Assembly: GCA_947396885.1 (NCBI GenBank)
Contig: OX377203.1
Span: 23,315,253 to 23,379,252 of the forward strand
DNA from: Heligmosomoides polygyrus polygyrus
Lineage: Eukaryota > Nematoda > Chromadorea > Rhabditida > Heligmosomidae
DNA length: 64,000 nucleotides
Reading direction: 5' to 3'
The notes under the pieces were generated by a model. The model did no database searches. It had not been told where the DNA came from and saw nothing but the letters and a program-made list of their open reading frames with translations. Position 1 is the first letter of the stretch. Each line of letters starts with the position of its first letter. Shown here piece after piece: positions 46,493-59,400 of this stretch. A program made the position numbers and the translations under genes.

Positions 46493-48736
46493 TCTCTTAA
46501 CAAGTTAGTGGCACTCTTCTTCGAAAACCAGGGGAGTGTGACCTTATGATAAAAAACGACGTTTGAGTTTCGCGCGTCGCTCAAAGTGCGCCGAATTGTG
46601 TATACGCAATCTGACAAGGGAGTCAATGAACTTCCCGTGGAGATTTCCAAAATGACCTATTGCTTGTTATAAGGGTGTGTCTAAGAAGCACCATAGTCGT
46701 CTTCAAATGTCCTGCGGGCATCTGGGTAGGTAAAAAATTACAAAAAACTGTAGCACTTCAGTGCTGGCTGATAAGGCGAAAGTGACGCCCTGAATGGCCT
46801 TGAAATACTCAGAAATTAACATGCAGATGCTATAGAGCTTTAATTATAGTTAGATGTTAGAAATCTGACAGTTTATTAGGTTTCCCGAAAGGGACTGCAA
46901 GGTACATTCAAGTGCGACAAACTGGGGGTGTGGATAGCGGGGAGAGGTCCAGGTTCGAATCTAGGAGAGGTGTTTACGGATTGCTGTGCGTTTTGGTAAG
47001 TGTAGAACACATTCTCATTTTAACCATATTTACGAACATGATCGAAATGTTTTGCTTCAGTCCATCTCAGGGATGTGCTGATCGGGCTTCGCGTTTCTAT
47101 AGAGAACGTTTCTCTTGTAAATTTTACTAATTTTACCATCTCTTATAAAATGTATCATTTTTGACCCACTCCGTAGTATTGGTCTTCTTGCAGCCTACTC
47201 CCACGCTGACAGGGGGGGGGGGGCTTTCCAAACGTAGGTACTTGTAGTAATTCTCAAGACTTCGTAAGTAGAGAATAAAATTTCGTCCAAACGTTGTCCT
47301 GAGGGTTAACTGAGGTTCTGATCACGAAGCTGGCAAACGCTTTCGGTGTTACGGTCGACCACAATAGGCGATGGTGAGTATGTGCAAGAAAAGGTGCAGA
47401 ATAACCGGCCGTGTTGTACTATCGTGACTCCAAAAATTGAGTGGAGGTCGGAATTTTTTTCGCCCAAACATCGCCTGTACTGCTACTTTGGATGCTGAGC
47501 ACGAATATGGTATCCAATTTCGACAATTTGGCCGCTTACGATATTTCATAGTGTGTGTTCGTGAGTAAGGATGGGGTTGTCATGACCATTGATTTCGTTC
47601 TTTCCTCGCCTTAGGAAATTATTTAGGCTGCTGCCACGAATCTGTCATTTCTTTTTCTAAATTATCCATTTTTCGTGCACTACTTTCCATCTCAAAGTCG
47701 AAGACTGGAAAGCAAGTCTGATCACATATGTAGGTGAAGAAAGCGATTCTATGTACTCAAACAGATAAACTTGATCACTCATGAAAATGTGGAATCACGC
47801 GATCACGTGAAAACGTTTACTAGATTTGCGATCAGCACCTCAATTAGCCCTCTAGACGACGTTTGGGCGAAACCTGCTTTCGATCTCCGGAGTTGTGGGA
47901 GTACAAGTCCCTAAACCTTCGATTAGCAGAGAGTGGTGGGGAGGCGATGGGCAGCAGGGGTTTGAGTTAAATTTTTCGGTAAATTTTTAACGACCACTTT
48001 TTAACGAAAAATTTTCGCGTTAAAAAGGTAAATTCGGTAAATTCGTTAAATAAAATGTCCCTTAGCTGCATTCAGTTTTAAACCACTGGGGTGCCTCTCG
48101 GAAAATCCCCCACAGCGCTCAATAGGTCACTTATAAGATCCCCACGGGAAGTTCATTGGCCTCCCTTGTGAGTTGACGCGAAGTAAGCGCTGCAAGCGCG
48201 GCCCTCCGTTGAGCACCTGCTTCCTTGTAAACGGCCGTCGAGCGTGCTGTGGCCATTCACGTGAATCGCAAGTGATTAGGGTTATGCCTGTACACAGATA
48301 TTTTTACCTTTTACCAGAGCCGAAGGGGCTGCGGTAGGGAGGTAGAACTTTCAGGGGCCTAGAAAGCTCCTGCTTTCTGCCAATAAAGACGTTGAAGAAG
48401 AGAGGAAGAGCAATGGCTATGGAGTACAAGAGCCAGTCATACTCCGTTTCCTATGAAAGTGAGCCATCCCCATTTTCGCTCTAACACTGTCCAAGTCGTA
48501 GTGTCTTGTCAGATTAGATTCCAGCGCGGGTCCGTTTCTCTTCAACGGAGCTAGAACACAAACTGAATGCTATTCATGAGACTCCGTGCGCCCTTTTTGC
48601 ACCAGATCGCCTTTGTGTCATTTCTCCGCCCATGATAATCATTCTTTTACCACCTGGAAGCTTCGCTATAACATAAGGGAAGATAGCAACCTATAGAGAA
48701 AGACCTATAACAATCTAGCTCTGCCTACCCAAGGTG

Positions 48737-48815
48737 TTTCTCTCTTCTCGGTGCACGAATTCTTAGGGAAGCAAAGCGTGCTTCCCTAAGAATTCGTGCA
48801 CCGAGAAGAGAGAAA
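48737..48815. repeat. Hairpin with 36-bp perfect stem inside the 3-kb element
   Basis: TTTCTCTCTTCTCGGTGCAC and 16 further bases (48737-48772) are fully complementary to 48780-48815 around a 7-base loop. Copy 2 has the same hairpin at about 56822-56901. A second, shorter one follows at 48848-48880 (AAGGAAATGGATGG stem). Confidence 0.85.
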
Positions 48816-48948
48816 TTATACCGCTGCTATTGTCCTTTGGTCTCGTAAAGGAAATGGATGGAGCATCCATCCATTTCCTTCACAGTGGGTAATAAAAAAT
48901 AATTAAATGTCAACCACTGGGTGACGACAGTAAATAATAGTGTTCATT

Positions 48949-49215
48949 TGATTATTCGAATATTCGACTATTCGAAATTCGATAATTCGAAATTCGACTT
49001 TTTGAAAATCGAATATTATTCGATCATTCGAAATTCGAAATTTTGAAAATCGAATATTATTCGATCATTCGAAATTCGAAATTTTGAAAATCGAATATTA
49101 TTCGATCATTCGAAATTCGAAATTTTGAAAATCGAATATTATTCGATCATTCGAAATTCGAAATTTTGAAAATCGGATATTATTCGATCATTCGAAATTC
49201 GAAATTTTTTCCCAA
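48949..49215. repeat. Right subterminal TTCGAA array, 41-bp period (copy 1)
   Basis: CATTCGAAATTCGAAATTTT recurs every 41 bp, about five units, nearly identical. The matching array in copy 2 is 56430-56700. Unit sequence and period differ from the left array, so the two ends are distinguishable. Confidence 0.9.
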
Positions 49216-49236
49216 GGACAAAGGTATACTACTCAC

Positions 49237-52120
49237 CCCGACTGCCCTTCGCTTTGTGACGCAGCGGAGACGAGTCGACATTGCTGCTGCGTGACAGGTG
49301 CAAAGGGCCACTTACAGTGCGCTAGAGTGACGTATTTTAAAGCGCAGCCGGCGAACTCGAGTTGGACTTCACAGTGAGAAGAATGTCTTATTTTCGTGAC
49401 CCAGCGGACTACATGCAGCAGGCTAAATACCGATGACCGTTACAGCCTGGTGAGACAAGATGACCGAAGGACGGAAAGACACTAGAGTGGATTTCGAGCG
49501 ACATACGCCCTCATGGGAGATATCTATCAAGGTGGGTCCATTCGTTCGCTGCACGGCTGACCCAACTTGAATTTCAGTTGGGAATAAAACAACTTACACG
49601 TCAAGTCAAGATTTTTGAATGGCAACACATCTTGGATGACGATGGCGAGAAAACGAAAACAAGCTGTGGCCCACATGATCAGTGAAAACAGGCCGTCTAC
49701 GTGAACTACTGAGCGTGGCCTTCTTCACGTTCAGCAGCAGTTTTTGTTTTTCTTTGCTAATGCTTTATGCTACAGCTGCGCTTTCTCCTTAAGCTCGTTG
49801 AAGCTGGTAGGCGAGAGGATGTTCTAGTGACTTCCTCTAGGTTGCTCACTCCAATGACAGGCGTCAGCCGAAAGAGGAACGGACTTCGGCCGACCCTTGG
49901 TGAACTCTTTACATCTGTGATATCCTCATTCTTCATCACCACCTGCTGGCACACGTCGGAGCCTTCGCAAATAACCTTATTGGCTGTCATCAGATGTCAA
50001 ATGTTCTGATGTCTCCTTTTCTTTAGAGCTTTCCAGGACATGGAGTGTGGAGACCTCCAGATTTAGCAAAGCTTGCTAACAGCTCGCTTCCCAGATATTT
50101 CCTCACCACATCCCGAGCAATGAAGATGGTTTCTGTGGTGGATCTTTCGCACATGAAGTCGAAGTACTCTTGGTAAATGGCAACCGCCTCCTCCTGTCTC
50201 GAGTCGAGCAGTCGTTCGAGATCGTATTTGCCCTACCACCAAGTTTCATTTCCACTCTTTACTGCAGAGAGGTGAGTGATAAGGATTAAGTGCAAAATAA
50301 AATACAAAACACTCCGAAATAAACCAAGAGCAGTGCGCATGAAAGCAAGTGGGAAATTACGTGGTAATCATATGTGTCACATATGTGAACCTTATCGTGA
50401 CGCTGCTGTTCGACGCTAAGGGGACGCTCAGAGCAGCATCGCGGCGCGACGCGAATAATGATAATCTCCCATATCGATCAAGCGACGTCACGTCGCCCCA
50501 TTGCGAAGTCTCCATACCTGTTCTGCACCGAGCACCTTATCGCAAACAATTAAGGGTTGGGCACACTCCTGCTGCTTGACGCAGCTATAATGATGAAGAA
50601 TCGGGCAGAGACGCAGAGTACGTGTCTCTGCGTCAGGGGCGACGGCGCACTTATGGCACACTTCGCTTGAGCGTTAACTCCCAGCGCCAGCGCTGCAAGC
50701 GTCAGCTTCGCGGAATGACCTCGGTCATTCCGTGAAGCTGACGCTATCGCTCCTGAGCAAGAGATAAGATAAGTAGGATAGGAAAGCCCTTTCCTCAACC
50801 AAACCAACGACAAACCCACTTTGTTCTGAACCGCGTTCCGGTTCAGAAATCGCCGCTCACTCCGCCCATCTATCAGCGCTCTTAAGCGGGGGTGCAGAGG
50901 ATGCGGGGCGGGCTGTCTGGCTCGCCAAGCGGCACAAGTCGGATGCACCCCTGACGCGCGAGGAGGCCGTTAGTTGGATGTTAGCCGATCGATCGGAATC
51001 CATGGAATCTCCACTTCAAATCAAGTCAAGGCAAGAAGCTAAAGAAGAACAAGCGAGTATTTTGCAAGACAAATACATATACCAGCCAAGCTCAAGTTGA
51101 ATAATCTTGGTCATCCAATGGTCGATTGCATAATGGGCAAAATGGTCCATCACAATATGGTCGACTGCAGAATGGTCGATTTCATAGCTAGCGAAACGGT
51201 CGATTGAATATATCGGTAGTAGAATGATTGGTTGTATTGGTAGAAGAATAAACGGTTAGTAGGAAATGTTGTTCGAAAATAAATTGAGCGTGAAAGACTC
51301 AAAATGGTGCATCGGCCGAACTGGCTCAACCTGCACCACCATAACTTCAATCCATTCATTCAATTACACAAGCTCCAAGAGATTCCTTCAAGGTACCCTC
51401 CTTTGAAACAACTACAGTCAAACGTTTGGCCAAGGCATAACGTCTTGTAATATCTAATACACATACAGCTGACCACACTCGACCTCTACACCATTACCTA
51501 TCCACAAGTCATCTCTCATTGAAGTTCACGCGCACGCGAAACAGTACCCGGGACGGTAAGCCTGATCAACTTACCCTCTCTCTTCTATACCTAACATGAG
51601 TGTGCACGTCTTCCTCTACCTTGCCTCCATACTTACCTGCTTTGCTCCGTTGTATATTTGCTAACTACACACATTACGCCTCTCATACTTTACCCTCACA
51701 TTTTGATCTCAACCTTATTATTTAGTTATCTGTCATTAGCGCAAGAACAATGCAAAATCATAAATCGAGACGGAAGACTCGTAGAAAACCCGGCTTCAAG
51801 TCCGAAAGACAATAAAAGAGAAGGGAAACTCCCAGAAAACCACGTCGCGACTTTGTTACTTATCACGATTCATAGCATACTTTAGTTTCTGCAGAATCTA
51901 GCGAAAGAAACAATTTCGCAGATCGCGATGAAGACGATTTCCCATCGCTGCGTCAGAAATGATACCCTCTCAAAACACACCCCTACAAGATGGAATGTTT
52001 TATTTCATACTCGATGAATGCAATGATAACGAAAACATAACGAAGCAAAGAGAACATATCTGATCAAGCGCACATCATAAACTCCACTCGCTACGATTCC
52101 TCAACCATTCTACATCGTCT
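49237..52120. other. Stretch between hAT-like copy 1 and the Bel/Pao gag
   Basis: No gene was recognised. It should hold the 5' LTR and leader of the Bel/Pao element toward its right side, but I could not fix LTR ends or a primer binding site. A hairpin with a 22-bp stem lies at 50699-50744 (GCGTCAGCTTCGCGGAATGA type). At 51120-51260 short ATGGTCGA words recur irregularly. Confidence 0.45.
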
Positions 52121-52123
52121 GCG

Positions 52124-53953
52124 ATGGCAGCACTGGCTCCATTCAACCTGAAAATAGCGAAACAGAAGATCACGCGATATCTACTTGCACTGGAAAACTT
52201 GCTGAAGGAAGCCGAACAATTTCGACCTGCTTGGAGCTTTCCATCTGATAAATCAGAACTAACCATGTTCCTGGCTACACAGCAAATCATTTTGAAAAAT
52301 GCCATCAATCTCATTGATACCCAGAAAAACTTAGTATGGGAGTTCTATGAGCAATGTCATTGTACCATAGCAGATATTGTTCAAGAACAAAAGTCTGACA
52401 TCGAACTTAAGTTTGACGAACACTGGGAAGAATGAAAAGGGAATGAGCTCATAGAAAACGCCACAGACGTCGGTGCACAACTGGAGAGACGTCTCGTAGA
52501 GCTTCAATGCCAAGAAGTACTCGTTCAGCAAGCTATCAGCTCTGGTCATGTCCCAATCGGTGACACTTGTTCTTCATCCAATATTCCCAACCAGTCGCAA
52601 CACGATGGAACTACCACCTCACCTACGTCTCTACAGGGAAACTACCCTGAATATATTCCAGTACCGCAAAGGTTACAGCTCCCTCCGACTGACGTTCCCC
52701 ATAATCGCGTCGAGCTTAACCATCGCCTCATTGGTAACGAACTTAGGGTTCCTGACATTAGTGGAAACCCAACGGACTTCAGTTCTTTTTGGGAACTTTT
52801 CGAGGAACTGGTCCACAAGCAACCATACTCCAATATCGAAAAGCTATCAATCCTACTTAACTGTTGTAAAGGAGACGCGGCTCGAGCGCTACAAATGATC
52901 CCTCGCACAGGCGATTCATATGAAAGAGCAGTAAGTCAACTCAAAAGTCTTTATGAAGATCCCAAGCGCATCACTACGACAATGGTCCGTCAGCTCAAAT
53001 CTATGAAACCTTGTCGTGAGGATCATCGGTCCCTACGTAATAACCTTAGTGACATTCAAGCCATCATCGCTACCCTGCAGAAACAAGGCGAGGTAGTCGA
53101 CACAACCCACATGATAAGCATTGTGCTCGATACCTTTCCTAAGCCTATACAGAAAGAAATAGCCAAAAAAGAATTCGATTAAGGAAGCATCTGGAACATG
53201 ACCGAGTTACTAGATAACCTCACTATAGTTGTTCGAAGAAGGGAACATATCGAGAGCCGACAAGAAATGAGTAGCAATGAACATTCCGTGTTCTCCACGC
53301 ATACCGACACATTCCCAAGATGTACTGGTTGTGGAAAATCGCATCGATTTCAATATTGTCCAAAATTTCCCACACCAGAACAAAAGATCGAGCGCCTCAA
53401 AGTGGTTACTGCATGCTGGAAGTGTTTTAGCCCTAAGCATCGCACGCGTTTCTGCCGTAAACCCAATTGTAGCAACTGCGGAGGACACCACAACATAATT
53501 ATTTGTAGACAAAGATACACTAAAAGGACCCCCACTCCCGAAACTCGGCAAAGCCCTCACAACCATGACAGTAACTATGGAAGACGGCGACACGGTCAAC
53601 CCAACAGGTACCCTACGGGGCGAAGTCCTACACCTTCAACTCGACATACATTCAGAAATCGGTCACATTCGCGCGAAAATCCTGGAAGAAATCGCCTTAA
53701 CGCACGAAGGAGTTCATCATTTCAAAGATCATTATCGCGTGAACAATACAATACAACCACCAATCATAATCCGCGTAACTATTCTCCATCTCCCTCAAGA
53801 AATCGCGGTTTTTTTTCGAAGCCCGTCTTTAGTCACTACAAGGAATTCACAGAATGCGACACAGAGGGTTCGATTTTCTCAACCTTCTTTGTCACCACCT
53901 CGCAGCAATGTACACGTCAATGCACAAATCCAACAAAGTCATTTATCCAGTAA
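52124..53953 (+). pseudogene. Bel/Pao gag, with two in-frame stops
   Basis: One frame runs from ATG 52124 to 53953, broken only by TGA at 52433-52435 and TAA at 53180-53182. It has a coiled, Gln/Glu-rich N-terminal part, then the Bel/Pao gag core (FSSFWELFEELVHKQPYS, LLNCCKGDAARAL) and two CCHC-like zinc knuckles (CTGCGKSHRFQYC, CWKCFSPKHRTRFC) before an Arg/Ser-rich tail. Gag forms the particle that packages the element's RNA. The start is the first ATG with family-like sequence; the real start could be upstream. The stops make it dead. Confidence 0.85.
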
Positions 53954-53959
53954 ACCATC

Positions 53960-54776
53960 TATAGTGTGCAGCAACCAGTGCGGAGACAGCGAGAGCGCAC
54001 GATTGATGGTGGTCCCGGTTAATATACACCATGGATGCTACGAAGCAAAAGAAACGGTGTATGCCCTGCTGGACTCTGCCTCCGATCAATCGTTCATATT
54101 GGACTCTCTCGCGAAACGTATAATGTTGACACCTCAGTCAGAAATGATCATTACAGTGAATACATTCGGTGGACGCGCAGAAAAGAAAAGAGTAAACCGA
54201 GTAGTCGCCTCGTTATCCAACAGCTATGGAGAAGAAATAACTCTAGAGTTCCTAGCCAACAACAAATTGACACCACCACTCCATATGAATGACTTATCTC
54301 CACAAGATAAACTTCTCCTACACAAGAATTATCCCGGTTACTCTGCATTTTTCGTAACCGAGACAATTACTCCAGAAATACTCATCGGAATTGACTACTT
54401 CAACTTAATAATGAAGCTTAACGAACCTTCCCTTCGACTTCCATCAGGACTTTTTGTCACTCCTACTTTCTTCGGTCCAGTGGTTTCCGGCGCACCCACA
54501 AAAAACTTCAACGACCAGCCTGAAGATGAAAACTTTTACGAAACCATTATACGAACCTACACCGCACAAAATCACATCAGTGACGATAGCAGTTTCGTGG
54601 ATATGTGGAAGCTGCCAGGTGTAGGGATCAAAGAGCTCTCCACGCAAGAAGAAGAAAATGAACAAATTATTGCTCAGTTCTACTCTACAGTTGAAGTCCG
54701 GGACGGTAATATTTTCGTTCAATTCCATGGAATGCTAAAAAATTTGACTTGGCGAACAACTTTAACCTTGCACTAA
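53960..54776 (+). pseudogene. Bel/Pao aspartic protease region
   Basis: In the next frame, after gag, comes the retroelement protease with its active site ALLDSASDQSFI near 54067-54100, followed by ILIGIDYFNL and GPVVSG. Position and motif fit the Bel/Pao (DUF1758-type) protease, which matures the polyprotein. The frame runs out at 54776, where a one-base shift moves the reverse transcriptase to another frame. Some gag-pol elements use frameshifting, but the pattern of several shifts here points to decay. Confidence 0.8.
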
Positions 54777-55950
54777 GTCGTCTTCACCAGCTTTACAAAC
54801 TCAAAGACTCTAACCCGCAATGTTGGACGGAATATTGCACCATCATCAACGAACAACTCAAAAAGGAGTTCATCGAGGATGTGCCAGGTCTATCAAATGG
54901 CACCTCTCCTTGCTACTATATACCACATCAGGCAGCAATAAAACCTGGGAGTTCAACAACAAAAACAAGGATAGTCCTGGACGCATCATCAAAAATGAAA
55001 GGGCAACTCAGTCTTAACGACGTTATTCACCAAGGTCCCTTGATACTGCCCAATCTTTGTGGTATCCTATTAAGATCTCGACTAGGACCCAAAATTATTA
55101 TCGCTGATGTCGAAAAGCGTTCCACATGATTCATCTACAAGAATCGGAGCGAGACTCCGTTCGCTTCTTATGGTTGAAAAACACGAACAAGCCACCCACG
55201 TCTGATAACATACGAGTGTTACGTTTTTGCAGACTACCCTTCGGAATAAATGCATCGCCATTTCTCCTAGGAATTTCAATCAAATATGGAATCGAACAAC
55301 AAAGGGAGTTCCCAGAAGAAATTTCTCAACAACTCAGTTCAAATCTATATGTTGACAGTGTTTTGATGACTGCCACAAACACGCAGGAGCTCATTCACAA
55401 GTACTTTATGTGCAAACAAGTCTTCCGCAACATGTCCATGAACCTTCGCCAGTTCATCACGAATGACGAGACGTGTAATAATACCATCCCTACGGAGGAC
55501 CTTTTGACAAGCAAATCCGTACACATTTTAGGAATCTCTTGGAGTTACAACGACGACACATTCTCCATTGAATGCAAACTTCGATATTTCGAAAACCCGA
55601 CGAAGCGTAAAGTACTATAGGCAACACATTCCACATTCGATCCCCTTGGATTTCTCATCCCACTTCTCCTCTTCGCCAAACTGTTTCTGCAGAACTTGTG
55701 GAAAATGGAATACAAGTGGGATGAACCGCTAACTCCTGCCCTTGACAAGAAATGGAAATCGATCTGCGATGGAGCGGCAGATTACGTCGCCACATTCCCT
55801 CGACCCATCTCGATGAACGTAAACAACAGTGAATATCAGTTACATGCATTTGTTGACGTATCTATACGATCGTACGCGGCAGTGGTGTACTTAAGATCGA
55901 TCGATACCCAGGGATCAATACGCACATCTTTACTATCTTTACTATATATA
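54749..55950 (+). pseudogene. Bel/Pao reverse transcriptase, cut off by an insertion
   Basis: RT blocks appear in order: PCYYIPHQAAIKPGSSTTK then RIVLDASSK (fingers), IIIADVEK with the first palm aspartate, a one-base shift at about 55125, MIHLQESERDSVRFLW, FGINASPFLLG, and the YxDD block reading NLYVDSVLM at 55342-55365 (YVDS, so the second aspartate is lost). A TAG stop stands at 55618-55620; then FDPLGFLIPLLLFAK and LHAFVDVSIRSYAAVVYLR. At about 55940 homology stops and resumes at 60912, so the polyprotein was split by a 5-kb insertion. Confidence 0.85.
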
Positions 55951-55974
55951 ATCGGGAGAGGCATGAGTCATGTC

Positions 55975-56401
55975 TGAAGCTTCGCCGCGCTGTCCAAGGC
56001 CCGCGGCAACAGCAGGTCTGCCCTGCTGACGACAAATGAGGTGTTGACGGGAGACGTTGATCGGCCTATAGCATCTACTGTGTTTACGGAGTCATCATTA
56101 TCATCTTTATCATTATCACTACTATCATTCTGAAGCCCACTACGCTGTAAGAGGCCCGCCGCGCTGTCCGAGGCTCGCCGCGCTGTCCGAGTCCCGCGGT
56201 GGCAGCGGGTGAGCCCTGCTGACGACAAATGAGGTGTTGACAGGAGACGGTGATCGGTTCATCGCATCTACGGTGTTTACGGAGTCATCATTATCATCTT
56301 TATCATTATCATTACCATAATTACGAAGCCCACCGCGCTGTCCAAAGCCCGCCGCGCTGTCCGAAGCCCGCCGCGCTGCCCGAGGCCCGCGGCGACAGCG
56401 G
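55975..56401. repeat. GC-rich tandem repeat with 193-bp period
   Basis: CCCTGCTGACGACAAATGAG recurs at 56021 and 56214, within units of 193 bp that also share the ATCATTATCATCTTTATC tract. Each unit opens with shorter repeats of GCCGCGCTGTCCGA. Sequence sense on both strands is repeat-driven. It ends at the hAT-like copy 2 target duplication. Confidence 0.8.
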
Positions 56402-56409
56402 GTGTTTAC

Positions 56410-59400
56410 TATACCTTTGTCCTTGGGAAAAAAATTCGAATTTCGAATGATCGAATAATATCGGATTTTCAAAACTTCGAATTTCGAATGATCGAATAAT
56501 ATTCGATTTTCTAAATTTCGAATTTCGAATGATCGAATAATATTCGATTTTCAAAATTTCGAATTTCGAATGATCGAATAATATTCGATTTTCAAAATTT
56601 CGAATTTCGAATGATCGAATAATATTCGATTTTCAAAAAGTCGAATTTCGAATTATCGAATTTCGAATAGTCGAATATTCGAATAATCAAATGAACACTA
56701 TTATTTACTGTCGTCACCCAGTGGTTGACATTTAATTATTTTTTATTACCCACTGTGAAGGAAATGGATGGATGCTCCATCCATTTCCTTTACGAGACCA
56801 AAGGACAATAGCAGCGGTATAATTTCTCTCTTCTCGGTGCACGAATTCTTAGGGAAGCACGCTTTGCTTCCCTAAGAATTCGTGCACCGAGAAGAGAGAA
56901 ACACCTTGGGTAGGCAGAGCTAGATTGTTATAGGTCTTTCTCTATAGGTTGCTATCTTCCCTTATGTTATAGCGAAGCTTCCAGGTGGTAAAAGAATGAT
57001 AATGATTATCATGGGCGGAGAAATGACACAAAGGCGATCTGGTGCAAAAAGGGCGCACTGGAGTCTCATGAATAGCATTCAGTTTGTGTTCTAGCTCCGT
57101 TGAAGAGAAACGGACCCGCGCTGGAATCTAATCTGACAAGACACTACGACTTGGACAGTGTTAGAGCGAAAATGGGGATGGCTCACTTTCATAGGAAACG
57201 GAGTATGACTGGCTCTTGTACTCCATAGCCATTGCTCTTCCTCTCTTCTTCAACGTCTTTATTGGCAGAAAGCAGGAGCTTTCTAGGCCCCTGAAAGTTC
57301 TACCTCCCTACCGCAGCCCCTTCGGCTCTGGTAAAAGGTAAAAATATCTGTGTACAGGCATAACCCTAATCACTTGCGATTCACGTGAATGGCCACAGCA
57401 CGCTCGACGGCCGTTTACAAGGAAGCAGGTGCTCAACGGAGGGCCGCGCTTGCAGCGCTTACTTCGCGTCAACTCACAAGGGAGGCCAATGAACTTCCCG
57501 TGGGGATCTTATAAGTGACCTATTGAGCGCTGTGGGGGATTTTCCGAGAGGCACCCCAGTGGTTTAAAACTGAATGCAGCTAAGGGACATTTTATTTAAC
57601 GAATTTACCGAATTTACCTTTTTAACGCGAAAATTTTTCGTTAAAAAGTGGTCGTTAAAAATTTACCGAAAAATTTAACTCAAACCCCTGCTGCCCATCG
57701 CCTCCCCACCACTCTCTGCTAATCGAAGGTTTAGGGACTTGTACTCCCACAACTCCGGAGATCGAAAGCAGGTTTCGCCCAAACGTCGTCTAGAGGGCTA
57801 ATTGAGGTGCTGATCGCAAATCTAGTAAACGTTTTCACGTGATCGCGTGATTCCACATTTTCATGAGTGATCAAGTTTATCTGTTTGAGTACATAGAATC
57901 GCTTTCTTCACCTACATATGTGATCAGACTTGCTTTCCAGTCTTCGACTTTGAGATGGAAAGTAGTGCACGAAAAATGGATAATTTAGAAAAAGAAATGA
58001 CAGATTCGTGGCAGCAGCCTAAATAATTTCCTAAGGCGAGGAAAGAACGAAATCAATGGTCATGACAACCCCATCCTTACTCACGAACACACACTATGAA
58101 ATATCGTAAGCGGCCAAATTGTCGAAATTGGATACCATATTCGTGCTCAGCATCCAAAGTAGCAGTACAGGCGATGTTTGGGCGAAAAAAATTCCGACCT
58201 CCACTCAATTTTTGGAGTCACGATAGTACAACACGGCCGGTTATTCTGCACCTTTTCTTGCACATACTCACCATCGCCTATTGTGGTCGACCGTAACACC
58301 GAAAGCGTTTGCCAGCTTCGTGATCAGAACCTCAGTTAACCCTCAGGACAACGTTTGGACGAAATTTTATTCTCTACTTACGAAGTCTTGAGAATTACTA
58401 CAAGTACCTACGTTTGGAAAGCCCCCCCCCCCCTGTCAGCGTGGGAGTAGGCTGCAAGAAGACCAATACTACGGAGTGGGTCAAAAATGATACATTTTAT
58501 AAGAGATGGTAAAATTAGTAAAATTTACAAGAGAAACGTTCTCTATAGAAACGCGAAGCCCGATCAGCACATCCCTGAGATGGACTGAAGCAAAACATTT
58601 CGATCATGTTCGTAAATATGGTTAAAATGAGAATGTGTTCTACACTTACCAAAACGCACAGCAATCCGTAAACACCTCTCCTAGATTCGAACCTGGACCT
58701 CTCCCCGCTATCCACACCCCCAGTTTGTCGCACTTGAATGTACCTTGCAGTCCCTTTCGGGAAACCTAATAAACTGTCAGATTTCTAACATCTAACTATA
58801 ATTAAAGCTCTATAGCATCTGCATGTTAATTTCTGAGTATTTCAAGGCCATTCAGGGCGTCACTTTCGCCTTATCAGCCAGCACTGAAGTGCTACAGTTT
58901 TTTGTAATTTTTTACCTACCCAGATGCCCGCAGGACATTTGAAGACGACTATGGTGCTTCTTAGACACACCCTTATAACAAGCAATAGGTCATTTTGGAA
59001 ATCTCCACGGGAAGTTCATTGACTCCCTTGTCAGATTGCGTATACACAATTCGGCGCACTTTGAGCGACGCGCGAAACTCAAACGTCGTTTTTATCATAA
59101 GGTCACACTCCCCTGGTTTTCGAAGAAGAGTGCCACTAACTTGTTAAGAGATTGATAAAGAATATTCGAATATTCGACTATTCGAATATTCGATATTCGA
59201 AGCCTTCGAATATTCGAATAAACGAATATTCGAATATTGGCCACTTTCGAATATTCGAATAAATGAATAATTCGAATATTGGACTTTCTCGAATATTCGA
59301 ATAATCGAATAATTCGAATATTAGACTTTTTTCGAATAGTCGAATATTCGAATATTCGAAATTCGAATTTATCCGAAATTCGACTATTCGAAATTCGAAA

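Larger units (their letters stand above)
46188..49228. mobile_element. hAT-like 3.04-kb element, copy 1
   Basis: The ends are TATACCTTTGTCCTT (46188) and its inverse (ending 49228). An exact 8-bp direct repeat CTACTCAC flanks it at 46180-46187 and 49229-49236, the duplication length of hAT elements. Inside each end is an array of TTCGAA-rich repeats: 46196-46492 with a 42-bp period and 48949-49215 with a 41-bp period. The 2.4-kb body holds no ORF longer than 72 codons and no transposase motif, so it is non-autonomous. The body also carries two hairpins (48737-48815, 48848-48880) and a tRNA T-arm-like word (GGTTCGAATC near 46950). Confidence 0.85.

Noticed and set aside
46912..47130. 72-codon ORF identical in both 3-kb copies (also 58515-58733)
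   Set aside because: Identity simply reflects the near-identity of the two copies. There is no domain, and no similarity to a transposase.
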